64,000 nucleotides of DNA from Acidobacteriota bacterium (GCA_020439745.1 JAGQSC010000025.1:225682-289681), one strand, 5' to 3'; shown: positions 17,244-27,497, numbered from the stretch's first letter. Numbers and translations are program-made. The notes: generated by a model not told the origin, from the letters alone.

Positions 17244-20200
17244 ATGAGTATCGTGTCCACGGCCATTAGACGCCCGGTGACCATTTCCATGATCACAGTA
17301 GGCCTATTGGCATTCGGTGTGATCGGTTTAAAGAAGTTACCGATCAATCTGCTACCAGATCTTTCGTACCCTACGTTGACCTTAGAGACCAAATACGCAG
17401 GTGCTGCACCTGAGGAAGTAGAATACCTGGTCACACGTCAGATAGAAGAAGCGGTTGCCGTGATCCCCAGGATCAAACGCACCTATTCCTCTTCCAAACC
17501 CGAATTGTCGCAGGTGACGGTGGAATTCGAATGGGGTCGCGACATGGATTTTGCGATCCTCGATGTATCCAAAAAGATCGACCTGTTGCGCTTGCCTGAT
17601 GGGGTGGAAAAGCCGCGTATCTTGCGTTACGACCCCAACCAGGATCCCATCCTTAAGGTCTCCGTCACCAGCGATGAAATGCCGCTGACCGAATTGAGGT
17701 TCTTCTGCGAAGAGGAGCTCAAGAAGCGGCTAGATGGTGTACCTGGCTTAGCTGCAGTTAAGGTGAATGGCGGCAAGGAAGAGATCATCGAGATCCGAGT
17801 GGATGAAGAAGCGCTCAAGCGATATGGCTTGGGAATTGATACGGTCACACGCCGGCTCGTTGAAGAAAATGTCAATCGCGCCGGTGGATCGCTGTATGAG
17901 AACGAAGCGCGTTACCTCGTGCGAACGCTCAACGAGTTTGTGGATATCAATGATATTCGTGGCACGATCATCACCCGCGAGGACGACCGCAAGGTAGTTC
18001 TGGGCGATGTCGCTGAAGTTACTTATGGATTCAAGGATCGTGATTTGATTTCACGAATCAATGCCAAAGAAGGCGTTGAACTCAGCTTCTATAAAGAAGG
18101 CGATGCCAATACGGTCCAGGTGAGTCGCGATCTGAAAGTGGCAGTTGCAGATCTGGAAAAGAAATTTGAAAACAAGATTGCGTTGGCCACCACGTTTGAG
18201 GGTGCAGCCTTTATTCAAAACTCCATTGATGAAGTGATTAGCAATGCGGCGATTGGCGGTCTGATCGCGGTCATTATCTTGTTGCTTTTTTTGCGTGACA
18301 TCAAGAGTACTTTGATCGTAAGCATTACGATTCCTGTCTCGGTGTTTTTGACCTTTTTCTTGATGCTTTTGACCGACGTTTCTTTGAATATTATGTCCTT
18401 GGGCGGACTGGCATTGGGCGTGGGCATGTTGGTGGACAATTCGATTGTGGTACTGGAGTCCATCTTCGTACGTCGCGGTTTTGGGGACAGCGATCTGGAA
18501 GCCGCAGATCAAGGAACCTCGCTGGTAGCAGGCGCTGTTTCCTCGTCGACGTTGACGACAATCGTGGTGTTTCTCCCTATCGTTTTCATCAAGGGCATCG
18601 CGGGCCAGCTGTTTCGCGACCTGGGACTCACGGTAACTTATGCGCTCATCGGGTCATTGGTCGTATCGTTGACCCTCATTCCCACACTTTATGTGTTGTT
18701 TTCCAAGTTCGGTATGAAAACTCAAGGTATTCGCATGGCCACGGATGAGACTGAGGAGAAGCCCAAAGGTCTCTATGCAGGGATCTTGGGTTGGTGCCTG
18801 CGCCATCGTTTTATGGTAGTCGCTGCCTCGATCATGTTGATTGGTGCCGGATACGTCACCATGAATCGACTGGGTGTGAATCTTATCCCCGAGATGACGC
18901 AAGGCGAATATTTCGCGCTGATTGAACTTGATGAGGGCACACCCATCGAGTCCTCCGATTCGGTGGCGGAATGGGTCGAACAGAAGATCGCCGGCTTTGA
19001 TGAGATTGACGTGGTCTTTACGACCGTAGGTGAATTCAACCAGGGTACGGATGAACGCAAGGGCGAAAACCTCGTACAGGTGAATTTTTCCCTGAAAGAC
19101 AATGTAGACCAGCCAGGCGAGGTGGTGGATCGAGTGCGCGCCGTATTGAACGAGCGTCCTGAGATCCAATATCAGATTGGGACACCTTCGTACTTCAATT
19201 TCCGTACGCCCATTGAGGTTGAGATCTATAGCGATAATCAGTCCACTTTGAAAGATGCCTCCGGCCGTTTGGTTTCAGAGATGTTGGCATCAGGTCTGTT
19301 CAAAGACATTCGAACCACCGTTGCTGATGGTAATCCAGAAGTCCAAATCAAGTTTAAACGCGAGACGATGTCCAAATTGGGTCTGTCTATTGGCGATGTG
19401 TCTCAGTTGTTGCGCGACAAGATTCAGGGCACCTTGCCCACCCGACTCACGCGAAGCGGCCGGGATATCGATATCCAGGTGCGGTTGGAAAAAGGTGACC
19501 GCAGCTCACTGAAGGAACTGGATGGATTGACTGTAGGAAATCGCGACGGTCGACCCATCTTCCTGTCATCGGTCGCAGAAATCCGAACCGACATTGGACC
19601 GTCCCAGATCAGACGCGTCCAGAAAGAACGCTGTGCCGTGATTTCAGCCGACCTGACGGGTTCTGACCTGGATGCTGCTGTGGCAGCACTGAACCCCATG
19701 ATCGACGATCTTTCGACGACTCTCGGGATCGCGCTACCCAAAATTACCGGCCAGGCAGGAGAAAAGGACGATTCGTTCGGTTCCATGCTGTTTGTGATTG
19801 GCCTGGCAATCTTCCTCGTGTATCTGGTGATGGCTTCCCAATTTGAATCATTACTCTATCCCTTCCTGATCCTGTTCATTGTGCCGTTGGGCCTGGTGGG
19901 CGGACTGGTGGGGTTGTATGTAACGGGTCTTGAAATCAGCGTGATCGCACTGATCGGTATGATCATGTTGGCAGGCATTGTGGTGAACAACGCCATTGTC
20001 TTGATTGATTACATCAACCACCTGCGATCCAAGGGGATGGTGCTTTATGACGCGCTGCTTTTGGCAGGACAGCGTCGCTTAAGGCCGATCATGATGACGA
20101 CTACGACTACGGTATTGGGCTTGGTGCCTATGGCGCTGGGTTTGGGTGAAGGTGCCGAGATGCGCACCCCGCTTGCCATCACCGTGATCGGTGGTTTGAC

Positions 20201-20315
20201 GCTCTCGACCGCACTGACGTTGATTCTCATACCGGTTCTTTATGGGTTGGTGACCAAGGGTTTCGAGGTGCCGAGCGAAACGGCTGAAACCGTTCCTGAC
20301 GGGGTGCTCACGTGA
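17244..20315 (+). CDS. RND efflux transporter, first subunit
   Basis: The ATG at 17244 has an AGAGGAGA ribosome-binding site. The product has 1023 residues, normal for a resistance-nodulation-division pump, and starts MSIVSTAIRRPVTISM. It has the usual 12-helix, two-loop layout. The TM4 relay motif is GMLVDNSIVVLE (about residue 391), with one Asp and Asn in place of the second. The TM10 motif GIVVNNAIVLID (about 910) has Asn where AcrB has Lys. This is the pattern of the HAE1 branch that lacks the AcrB Lys. The stop overlaps the next pump gene by GTGA, so the two probably form a heteromeric pump like MdtBC. The substrate is not predictable. Confidence 0.92.
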   Translation: MSIVSTAIRRPVTISMITVGLLAFGVIGLKKLPINLLPDLSYPTLTLETKYAGAAPEEVEYLVTRQIEEAVAVIPRIKRTYSSSKPELSQVTVEFEWGRDMDFAILDVSKKIDLLRLPDGVEKPRILRYDPNQDPILKVSVTSDEMPLTELRFFCEEELKKRLDGVPGLAAVKVNGGKEEIIEIRVDEEALKRYGLGIDTVTRRLVEENVNRAGGSLYENEARYLVRTLNEFVDINDIRGTIITREDDRKVVLGDVAEVTYGFKDRDLISRINAKEGVELSFYKEGDANTVQVSRDLKVAVADLEKKFENKIALATTFEGAAFIQNSIDEVISNAAIGGLIAVIILLLFLRDIKSTLIVSITIPVSVFLTFFLMLLTDVSLNIMSLGGLALGVGMLVDNSIVVLESIFVRRGFGDSDLEAADQGTSLVAGAVSSSTLTTIVVFLPIVFIKGIAGQLFRDLGLTVTYALIGSLVVSLTLIPTLYVLFSKFGMKTQGIRMATDETEEKPKGLYAGILGWCLRHRFMVVAASIMLIGAGYVTMNRLGVNLIPEMTQGEYFALIELDEGTPIESSDSVAEWVEQKIAGFDEIDVVFTTVGEFNQGTDERKGENLVQVNFSLKDNVDQPGEVVDRVRAVLNERPEIQYQIGTPSYFNFRTPIEVEIYSDNQSTLKDASGRLVSEMLASGLFKDIRTTVADGNPEVQIKFKRETMSKLGLSIGDVSQLLRDKIQGTLPTRLTRSGRDIDIQVRLEKGDRSSLKELDGLTVGNRDGRPIFLSSVAEIRTDIGPSQIRRVQKERCAVISADLTGSDLDAAVAALNPMIDDLSTTLGIALPKITGQAGEKDDSFGSMLFVIGLAIFLVYLVMASQFESLLYPFLILFIVPLGLVGGLVGLYVTGLEISVIALIGMIMLAGIVVNNAIVLIDYINHLRSKGMVLYDALLLAGQRRLRPIMMTTTTTVLGLVPMALGLGEGAEMRTPLAITVIGGLTLSTALTLILIPVLYGLVTKGFEVPSETAETVPDGVLT

Positions 20316-23300
20316 AAATATACAACCTCTCTATTTCCAGACCAGTCACCATATTCATGGGACTGGTGTGTATCATGGTATTAGGCCTGATTTCATTGCG
20401 TCAGTTGAAACTGGCGTTTCTGCCCAAAGTCGACTTTCCAGCGATGTGGGTGTACGTCAGCTATCCCAACCAGAACCCAGAAATCCTGGAACGAGAGGTA
20501 ACCCGTCCGTTGGAAGAAGGTCTCTCCACCATCAAAGGTGTTAAGAAAGTGAGCTCGGACACGAGTGCGGACGACGTGCAGATACGATTGGACTTTGAAT
20601 GGGGCATGACCCTGGACCTGATCCGATTGGAATTGGGCTTGAAGTTAGAGGAAATCAAGCCGCAACTGCCTAAAGATATCCGTACCATTCAGGTGTTCAG
20701 CTTTAACACAGACGACATACCGGTGGTGCAGGGGCGAATTTCTGCGCCCGGAATCGATTTGTCTGAGAACTACGACCTGCTGGAAGAGCGCATCAAGCAG
20801 CGCATTGAGCGGGTGGCGGGTGTGGCCAAGGTGGAGTTGGGTGGCGTGCTGCCCAAGGAAGTCTCCATCGAGTTGCGCCTGGACAAGATTAAGGAACATG
20901 GCATTGATGTGGGTACGGTCATTAATCGCCTGTCCAAGGACAATATGACCCTATCCGCGGGTAAGGTGGTGACCAACGGACTCGTGTACAACGTACGGAC
21001 CATGGGCAAGATCGCCAGTTTGGAGGAGTTCCAGAATCTAGTCGTTCACGAGACAGGACTGCGTTTGGTGGATGTGGCCGATATCTATTACGAAGAACCG
21101 CCTATTGGCTATCGTCGTCATTTAGATGGCAATGCAGCCTTGGCGCTCGAGGTGTTCAAGGAGAGCTCTGCCAACACGGTTGATGTGGCCACCGAAGTGA
21201 ATCACGTTATCGAAACCCAAATTGCCAACGACCCGCTGTTACAAGGCATTTCCTTGATGATCTGGGGCGATCAGGCCAAAGAAATCACCAATGGATTGCG
21301 ATCGTTAAGCGAATCCGGTCTCTATGGTGCCATTTTTGCCGTATTGGTGTTGTTCTTCTTTTTGCGGCGTTTGAGCGCCACGCTGATCGTCGCAGCTGCC
21401 ATACCCATCTCGGTGATCGGCGCCTTCATCCTTTTGTACGCGTTCGGATACACTCTGAACATCCTTACACTGATGGGATTGATGTTGGCTGTGGGTATGT
21501 TGGTGGACAATGCGGTGGTCGTATTGGAGTCCATCTTTCAAAAGAGTCTGGAAGGGCGTGATGCCATCACGGCGACACGAGAAGGCACCAAGGAAGTGGT
21601 TGTGGCACTGATTGCAGCTACGTCGACCACAATGATTGTCTTCTTGTCACTGCTTGTTTCTGACAAGAACGAATTGGCAGTTTGGCTGGGATCAATTGGC
21701 CTTACTATTTGTTTCACGCTTGCGATGTCACTGCTTGTGTCCGTGACCATCATCCCACTATTTGCTTCCAAGTTCCTACACCGCGTGCCCCTTTCCGAAC
21801 GCAAAGTTGGCGGTCAATGGATCTTGGATCGCTATGAACGTTTGCTGGATTGGACCTTGTCCAGACCCAAGACGACCGGAGCGATACTCATCTTATTGCT
21901 GTTGAGTATGGCTATTCCTTTCAATTTCCTTTCCAAGTTTCAGGGAACTTCGATCAAAACGGGCCGCCTTGTGATCGCCTATGATTTCCACGATTTTTTC
22001 TTTGTGTCTGATGTTGAGGATGTGGCGGACCAAGTGGAAGCCTTTTTGGAACCCAATCGCGAGAAGTGGGGCGTCAAGTCCATCTATTCTTGGATTACGG
22101 AGAACGAATGTGTCACCTTAATGATGTTCGAAGATGAAAACATGAGTTTTGAACAATTTAAGAACATCCGCCAAGAAGTTAGAGACGGCTTGCCAGCAAT
22201 TGGTGGGGTCTCGTACATGTTTGACGATGACGACAGCAACAGTGACCAGGCGATTCGGTTGCAACTGTTTGGATCGGACACACCCACATTAAAGGAAGTG
22301 GGCGAAAAGGTTGCCAATGTGATCAAGGACGTAGAAGGGTTATACGACGTCAGGTCTGGCGAAAGCAGTGGCAAGAAAGAGCTTCAGGTATCTGTCGATC
22401 GGACCAAAGCCAACGAGTATGGTGTCAGTCCAGAACAGATTTCTGAGGTATTTGGCTTTACCCTGGGCGGTACCTATTTGCCGCGCTTCCGTTACGGCGA
22501 CCGTGAACGGGATGTCACCTTAGGCCTACGCATCGAAGATCGTGCGACCATTGACGATGTGTCTCGCATCCCTTTGGGGAATGGCGTGCTTCTGGGGTCT
22601 GTCGCCCAGTTTGAATTCAAAGACCGACCCACAACCATACGGCGGGTGGATCGCAAGTCCTATCACTCCGTTCGCGGTACCTACGAAGGCGAAAACTTCA
22701 AGGCCATGATGAAGGACGTCGAAGCACGGCTCAACGAATTCGATTTCCCGGCAGGCGTGTCCTGGTCGTGGAGCGACCGAATTGTACGCGAACAAGACGA
22801 AATGGGCGACATGTTCAGTAACATCCTGCTGGCGCTGCTGTTGGTCTACATTGTTATGGCCTGTCTGTTCGAGTCATTGATTCAACCGTTGATGATCTTG
22901 TGCACCATTCCCTTTAGTTTGATCGGCGTCTTCTGGTTCCTGCTTATGACACAGACCGAATTTCATGTGATGGCAGCTATTGGGATCATGATTTTGCTCG
23001 GCGTGGTGGTGAACAATGGCATCGTCTTGATGGACCACATGAACCACCTGTGGCACAGAGGTCTGAGCTTAGAAGATGCGGTCCGCCAAGGCGCGAAAGA
23101 GCGCATACGACCCATCCTGATGACGGCATCCACGACCGTGATTGGTCTGATTCCCATGGCCATTGGACAAAGTGGTATTGGCGATGCCTACTATTTCCCG
23201 CTTGCCAGATGCGTTATCGGAGGATTGGTGTCGTCAACGGTATTGACCGTAGTTGGCTTACCGCGCGTGATTCTCACCGGCTACCGATTCTGGTACTGGT

Positions 23301-23377
23301 TCTTGAGAAAAATTGGGGCCTCTGAACGACGAATCGAGACGTCCTATATTCACGATCCGTCCCAAGTCACGGCTTAG
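20312..23377 (+). CDS. RND efflux transporter, second subunit
   Basis: The 1021-residue protein starts with GTG within the stop of the first pump gene. The typical N-terminus is NLSISRPVTIFMGLVC. Porter-domain sequences include EREVTRPLEEGLSTIKGVKK, the relay motif is GMLVDNAVVVLE (about residue 393), and TM10 has GVVVNNGIVLMDHMNHL (about 896). It is clearly distinct from the first pump and not a recent duplicate. Two unlike RND subunits and one adaptor in a row fit a heterotrimeric efflux system. The cargo could be drugs, lipids or metabolites. No local regulator gene is visible. Confidence 0.92.
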   Translation: MKIYNLSISRPVTIFMGLVCIMVLGLISLRQLKLAFLPKVDFPAMWVYVSYPNQNPEILEREVTRPLEEGLSTIKGVKKVSSDTSADDVQIRLDFEWGMTLDLIRLELGLKLEEIKPQLPKDIRTIQVFSFNTDDIPVVQGRISAPGIDLSENYDLLEERIKQRIERVAGVAKVELGGVLPKEVSIELRLDKIKEHGIDVGTVINRLSKDNMTLSAGKVVTNGLVYNVRTMGKIASLEEFQNLVVHETGLRLVDVADIYYEEPPIGYRRHLDGNAALALEVFKESSANTVDVATEVNHVIETQIANDPLLQGISLMIWGDQAKEITNGLRSLSESGLYGAIFAVLVLFFFLRRLSATLIVAAAIPISVIGAFILLYAFGYTLNILTLMGLMLAVGMLVDNAVVVLESIFQKSLEGRDAITATREGTKEVVVALIAATSTTMIVFLSLLVSDKNELAVWLGSIGLTICFTLAMSLLVSVTIIPLFASKFLHRVPLSERKVGGQWILDRYERLLDWTLSRPKTTGAILILLLLSMAIPFNFLSKFQGTSIKTGRLVIAYDFHDFFFVSDVEDVADQVEAFLEPNREKWGVKSIYSWITENECVTLMMFEDENMSFEQFKNIRQEVRDGLPAIGGVSYMFDDDDSNSDQAIRLQLFGSDTPTLKEVGEKVANVIKDVEGLYDVRSGESSGKKELQVSVDRTKANEYGVSPEQISEVFGFTLGGTYLPRFRYGDRERDVTLGLRIEDRATIDDVSRIPLGNGVLLGSVAQFEFKDRPTTIRRVDRKSYHSVRGTYEGENFKAMMKDVEARLNEFDFPAGVSWSWSDRIVREQDEMGDMFSNILLALLLVYIVMACLFESLIQPLMILCTIPFSLIGVFWFLLMTQTEFHVMAAIGIMILLGVVVNNGIVLMDHMNHLWHRGLSLEDAVRQGAKERIRPILMTASTTVIGLIPMAIGQSGIGDAYYFPLARCVIGGLVSSTVLTVVGLPRVILTGYRFWYWFLRKIGASERRIETSYIHDPSQVTA

Positions 23378-23415
23378 GTCTTATCCGCTGCTCCGATTCG
23401 ATATATATTGAGGGC

Positions 23416-24336
23416 ATGAAGCGATTCACTTGTCTGTTGTTCGTTGCTGCTGGTGCCATAGCCCAAAATCAAGAAGAATATTCGGGCGCGCAGAGCTTCC
23501 AATTCGCGCTTGTGCAAGTGCCTGTATGGGTGACGGACGATCGTGGCCTGCGCGTGGAGGACCTCAAACAGAAGGACTTTGAGCTGTGGGTGGACCACAA
23601 GCGCGTCAAGGTGGAAAAGTGGTTGCGCAGTTTTTCCGAGCCCCTTGAGTTGGTGTTTCTGATGGACGTCTCCGGCAGTATGGCGCTGGGCCAAAAATAC
23701 GGCGCCTCGGTGGATGGTCTCAATTACGTGGTTCGGAATTTGATGACCGGCGACGCATGGCGATGCATCGTGTTCGGCGAACAGGCTTTGGGCGAAATCG
23801 CCGATTCCGACCGGCCTGGCGATCTGGAACAGCTAAACCGAATTGAGCCTTATGGAAAAACGGCACTCTATGACGTGCTAAGCAAGGCGAACACGTTTTT
23901 CGAGGGTAAGAATCTGGGCAACCGAGCGGTAGTGCTATTTACCGATGGCAACGATACCAGCAGTGATATGACCGAAGAAGAAATGTTGGCTGTTCTTTCA
24001 GTTCTGGACGTACCCGTGTTTGTCTTGGGCATCGCCGATGGGTTCATACCAGAAGAGCCAAACACAGAGGAGCCCATGAATCAGGCTAGTTTGCGGGCGA
24101 TATCTGAGATTAGTGGCGGGATTACCCTTATTGCTCACAATGCCGATGAGTTTCCTCGTTTTGTGGCGGATCTCAGACGCCACCTTCGCGCCCATTACCT
24201 GCTTTCGTTCACGGTGGAACGAGGATCAGGCGAGCGTAGGCATGGCATTGAAGTGCGTTTGAGAAAGAAGAAAAAGTCGGCCATTCGACACCGCAAAGGC
24301 TATGTGGGCCTTCAACCTGAATGGCTTGTGAAATGA
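23416..24336 (+). CDS. exported VWFA-related protein (Acidobacterial type)
   Basis: The 306-residue protein has signal peptide MKRFTCLLFVAAGAIAQ. A short N-domain (VQVPVWVTDDRGLRVEDL..KDFELWVD) is followed by a von Willebrand A domain. The metal-ion site DVSGSM is intact, and FTDGNDTSSDMTEEE and PVFVLGIADGF follow. This two-part layout is the 'VWFA-related Acidobacterial domain' family and supports the taxonomic reading of the window. It is predicted to act in the periplasm or on the cell surface in metal-dependent protein binding. It stands 38 bases after the pump operon, with AT-rich sequence (ATATATATTG) just upstream that may be its own promoter. Confidence 0.88.
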   Translation: MKRFTCLLFVAAGAIAQNQEEYSGAQSFQFALVQVPVWVTDDRGLRVEDLKQKDFELWVDHKRVKVEKWLRSFSEPLELVFLMDVSGSMALGQKYGASVDGLNYVVRNLMTGDAWRCIVFGEQALGEIADSDRPGDLEQLNRIEPYGKTALYDVLSKANTFFEGKNLGNRAVVLFTDGNDTSSDMTEEEMLAVLSVLDVPVFVLGIADGFIPEEPNTEEPMNQASLRAISEISGGITLIAHNADEFPRFVADLRRHLRAHYLLSFTVERGSGERRHGIEVRLRKKKKSAIRHRKGYVGLQPEWLVK

Positions 24337-24402
24337 AAATGGTTTCACTGAAGCTCACCGTTTAGCTATAGTGTTGCATCAACCCATAAATGGAGGAGTT
24401 TG

Positions 24403-25011
24403 ATGCGACTGATTATTGGTTCTTTGCTTGCTGGCCTGTTGATGTTCGGCTGTGCTTCCAAGAAGTACGTGCGTTCCGAGCTGGAGCAATCCGAAGTACG
24501 CACTCAAGAACAGATTCAGGAATTGAAGGCACTCATTGAAGAGACGCAATCAGAAATCAAGAATATGGCAGAGGAATTCCAGGTGAAGCTGGACCCCCTG
24601 GAAGAAGCCACCAACGAAAACGCGTTAGTCATCAAGCGTATGGGAGAACTGCGCTTCCAAACCACCCTTTCTGACACGGGCGCATTTTTCAAGACGGACA
24701 GCGCGGAACTCACCGAAGACGCAACTGTCGAACTCGACAAGTTTGCCAAGCTTTTGCTGGCCCAAAATCGCCTGGTACAGATTGAAATTCAAGGGCACAC
24801 GGATAGCCGCGGATCCGAGGTTTACAACAAGAAACTCGGGGAACAACGAGCTCTTTCAGTACGCGACTATCTGTACACGCAATTCGATATCCCGCTCCAT
24901 CTGATGAGCGTAATCAGCTTTGGTTCCGATCGACCCATTGCAGACAATGACACCAGGGAAGGACGTTCCCAGAATCGTCGCGTCGTTCTCGTGGTTCGAC
25001 TCAAGATCTAG
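24403..25011 (+). CDS. OmpA-family (Pal-like) peptidoglycan-binding lipoprotein
   Basis: The ATG at 24403 is preceded by GGAGGAG. The 202-residue protein has a lipoprotein leader (LLAGLLMFGC, lipid Cys near residue 18). A charged coiled-coil stretch runs from about residue 25 to 75 (SEVRTQEQIQELKALIEE). A C-terminal OmpA domain follows, with FFKTDSAELTEDA, the IQGHTDSRGS motif, N.KLGEQRALSVRDYL and SQNRRVV, which carry the conserved Asp and Arg that bind diaminopimelate. It would tether the outer membrane to the cell wall. Its length and coiled coil make it Pal-like, though no tol genes are adjacent. A TATAGT at 24367 may be its -10 box. Confidence 0.9.
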   Translation: MRLIIGSLLAGLLMFGCASKKYVRSELEQSEVRTQEQIQELKALIEETQSEIKNMAEEFQVKLDPLEEATNENALVIKRMGELRFQTTLSDTGAFFKTDSAELTEDATVELDKFAKLLLAQNRLVQIEIQGHTDSRGSEVYNKKLGEQRALSVRDYLYTQFDIPLHLMSVISFGSDRPIADNDTREGRSQNRRVVLVVRLKI

Positions 25012-25020
25012 TTGAAGGAA

Positions 25021-25038
25021 GGGGTGCTCCGGCACCCC
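25021..25038 (+). promoter_or_regulatory. stable UNCG-type hairpin after the OmpA-family gene
   Basis: A perfect 7-bp stem (GGGGTGC/GCACCCC) closes a TCCG tetraloop. There is no T-run after it, so it is not a standard terminator. It sits between the lipoprotein stop and the next start, where it could act as an mRNA processing or stability element. Confidence 0.5.
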
Positions 25039-25045
25039 AACGTTT

Positions 25046-26083
25046 ATGAACGAAGCGCTTGCCCCAAAACCGACACCGGCACCCGTACGCAAAAAACGAT
25101 CGGGTTGCATGACCTGTGCGATCGGCTGCGGCATTCTGTTGGTCTTGGTGGTTGTGTTCTTTTTTGGATCCATATTCTGGCTCACCAAGAAAGGCGAGTT
25201 CGAAGCCGAAACCACGCTCCTGAATGCCCAGTCGGAATTCTTCATTGAGGCATATGTCACCAAAGAGGATCAGATTCTGGTGGAGTTCCTGACCCAACTC
25301 TCTAATGTCATGAATCAGCAGAACCCGATGATGGCCCGTTATCCATTCCTGGCCGAATGGAACGAGCGGGGCACCAGAAAAGACCTGCAAAAACTGCTGC
25401 CGCTAAAGATTGAAGTAGCGGGATCGGTGGCTGAAGAGGACTTTCGAAGTTCAGTGGGATTCTCCCTATATAACAACCTGGCGGATCTAGCTTTTTGGTT
25501 TCTCAAGCGCTCGGCCGCTAAGAAGGAACAAGTTCGGGAATACGAAGGCGAAACCTACGTGGCGTTGGAGGAAGATTCCGGTGACCGCTTTGTCTATCTG
25601 GCGTTGCGCGATAGTGTTTTCTACCTGACAAATACAGAGCCTGGGATTCAGGCTTGCCTGACCAACGAACTAGACATGGACCACCATTTGACCTTTGATG
25701 CGTTGGCTGGCGTTGATTTGGATGCGCCGATCTACGGATACGCGACTGGGCAATCTATTTCGCCACAATTGTTGGCCATTATCGATATCGAAGATCCCGA
25801 ATTGACCATGTTGATGGCGCCTGATTTTCTGCAGCGGATAGCGTTTTTCGCTCGGGTACCTGACCAAACGACCTTACAAGCGACGCTGGATTTTTATCCT
25901 TTGCCTAGTTCGGACCCGGACCGACTGCTCCAATTGGTTCAATCCATCAAGGAAAACCTGGAACAGCGCGAAAACCTGAACATCCAATGTGTCATCCAAC
26001 AAGAGACGTACAGGACGCGATTGGATATGAGTTTCCTGAATATGGACGAGACACTAAGGCAAAACATAACCGTTTCGTACTGA
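25046..26083 (+). CDS. single-pass membrane protein of unknown function
   Basis: The 345-residue protein has a Pro-rich cytoplasmic tail (EALAPKPTPAPVRKK) and one strong membrane helix at about residues 22-46 (CAIGCGILLVLVVVFFFG), preceded by CMTC. A 300-residue soluble domain, presumably periplasmic, follows. It contains YEGETYVALEEDSGDRFVYLALRD and DPDRLLQLVQSIKENLEQRENL. No known catalytic motif is visible. It follows the OmpA-type lipoprotein by 34 bases and may share its transcript. I do not recognise the family. Confidence 0.65.
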   Translation: MNEALAPKPTPAPVRKKRSGCMTCAIGCGILLVLVVVFFFGSIFWLTKKGEFEAETTLLNAQSEFFIEAYVTKEDQILVEFLTQLSNVMNQQNPMMARYPFLAEWNERGTRKDLQKLLPLKIEVAGSVAEEDFRSSVGFSLYNNLADLAFWFLKRSAAKKEQVREYEGETYVALEEDSGDRFVYLALRDSVFYLTNTEPGIQACLTNELDMDHHLTFDALAGVDLDAPIYGYATGQSISPQLLAIIDIEDPELTMLMAPDFLQRIAFFARVPDQTTLQATLDFYPLPSSDPDRLLQLVQSIKENLEQRENLNIQCVIQQETYRTRLDMSFLNMDETLRQNITVSY

Positions 26084-26098
26084 TCACCAGCTTTCGTC

Positions 26099-26104
26099 TA
26101 TAAT
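26099..26104 (+). promoter_or_regulatory. -10 box upstream of der
   Basis: A perfect TATAAT in the context CTATAATG, 22 bases before the likely der start. No good -35 box is visible at 16-18 bases. The same CTATAATG string occurs before the genes at 36310 and 43275. Confidence 0.5.
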
Positions 26105-26126
26105 GCGCAAGGTTTAGGCGGTGGTC

Positions 26127-27497
26127 ATGGCACGAAGTGAATCCCAAAAAACAGTCTTAAGCGAGTTTGAGGACCGCCATTTGCCAGTGGTTGCCCTTGT
26201 GGGTCGGCCCAACGTGGGCAAAAGTACGATGTTCAATCGAATGACCCGTTCTCGCCGAGCCATTGTCGATGCCAAGCCCGGCATGACTCGAGATCGGCTG
26301 TATGGCAGCGTCGAATTAGACTCTGGACGATTCAGGTTGGTGGACACAGGCGGCATCGAGATTGACCCAGACCGCATTGCACAGATGATTCGTGGCCAGA
26401 CCGAGTCTGCCATTGTCGAAGCGGCAGTAGTGGTCTTTATGACCGATGGACGCGAAGGTCTGCTTCCAAGTGACCGATCTATTGCCGATGCACTGCGAAG
26501 CTTGGGAAAACCGGTTGTTGTCTTTGTGAATAAGATCGACCGAGACGAAGGCCAAATGACCGATACCGATGTCTATGGCCTTGGATTTGAGACCGTTGTT
26601 TTTGGCTCAGCGGAACACAATCTGAATATCAGCACTCTTGAAGAATGGATAGCCGATCAACTTCAGGGCCAACTGGGGACCAAGGCAGAGTCGGGGACCG
26701 AAGTACTTCGCTTGGCCATCATTGGCAGACCCAACGCGGGTAAGAGTTCTATTGTCAACCGCCTGCTTGGTGAGGAGCGAGTACTGGTCAGTGATGTAGC
26801 AGGTACCACGCGTGACCCTATTGATTCGTTTCTTACCTATCAGAACCGTTCCTACTGTCTTGTGGATACGGCGGGCATTCGCCGACGTGGCAAAATTGAA
26901 GGTTCACCAGAGCAACTTTCGGTGATGATGGCTTCCCGTCAAGTGGAGCAGGCTGACGTGATTGTAGTTGTCATTGATGCCTCAGAACCCGTTGCTTCTC
27001 AAGATGCTGCCATTGCAGGCATCGCCAATGGCGCATACCGACCCGTGATTATTGCCGTCAATAAATGGGACCTAGTTCCAAACAAGGAAACCAATACGGC
27101 CAAGGATTTTGAGGACCGAATCCGGAGGAAATTGAAGTTTCTGGAACGCACCCCTTTCGTGTTCATTTCTGCACAAACAGGCCAAAGGGTCACTAAGTTG
27201 TTGGAACTTGCTCACGCTATTAGTGAACGCTCGCGGACTCGCGTGACCACGGGTGTCTTGAATCGGTTTGTTGGCGAGTTGGACACGCAGAAGTCTATCC
27301 CTCCGTACAAGGGGAAACGCGTGAAGATTTACTATATGACCCAGGTGGATGTGAATCCGCCCACATTTATTGCCACTGCCAACGTACGTAGTCTCCATTT
27401 CTCTCAAGAGCGATTTCTGTTGAATCGCATACGTGATGCGTTTAACTTGCACGGCATACCCATTCGCCTTGTACTGCGGGCCAAGTTGAAGAGGTAG
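26127..27497 (+). CDS. der: ribosome biogenesis GTPase Der (EngA)
   Basis: The 456-residue protein has the double-GTPase layout unique to Der. The first G domain shows GRPNVGKST, DTGG and NKID. The second shows GRPNAGKSS, DTAGIRRRGKIE and NKWD. The C-terminal KH-like domain includes PPYKGKRVKIYYMTQ and PPTFIATANVRSLHFSQ. It binds the 50S subunit and is essential for its assembly in bacteria. I prefer ATG 26127 over GTG 26121 because it gives better spacing to the upstream AGG. The genes prmA and rsmE follow closely, so the operon is devoted to translation. Confidence 0.97.
   Translation: MARSESQKTVLSEFEDRHLPVVALVGRPNVGKSTMFNRMTRSRRAIVDAKPGMTRDRLYGSVELDSGRFRLVDTGGIEIDPDRIAQMIRGQTESAIVEAAVVVFMTDGREGLLPSDRSIADALRSLGKPVVVFVNKIDRDEGQMTDTDVYGLGFETVVFGSAEHNLNISTLEEWIADQLQGQLGTKAESGTEVLRLAIIGRPNAGKSSIVNRLLGEERVLVSDVAGTTRDPIDSFLTYQNRSYCLVDTAGIRRRGKIEGSPEQLSVMMASRQVEQADVIVVVIDASEPVASQDAAIAGIANGAYRPVIIAVNKWDLVPNKETNTAKDFEDRIRRKLKFLERTPFVFISAQTGQRVTKLLELAHAISERSRTRVTTGVLNRFVGELDTQKSIPPYKGKRVKIYYMTQVDVNPPTFIATANVRSLHFSQERFLLNRIRDAFNLHGIPIRLVLRAKLKR

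Noticed and set aside
18051..19169. Minus-strand frames inside the first RND pump gene
   Set aside because: They are antisense shadows; the pump frame is full length with all family motifs.
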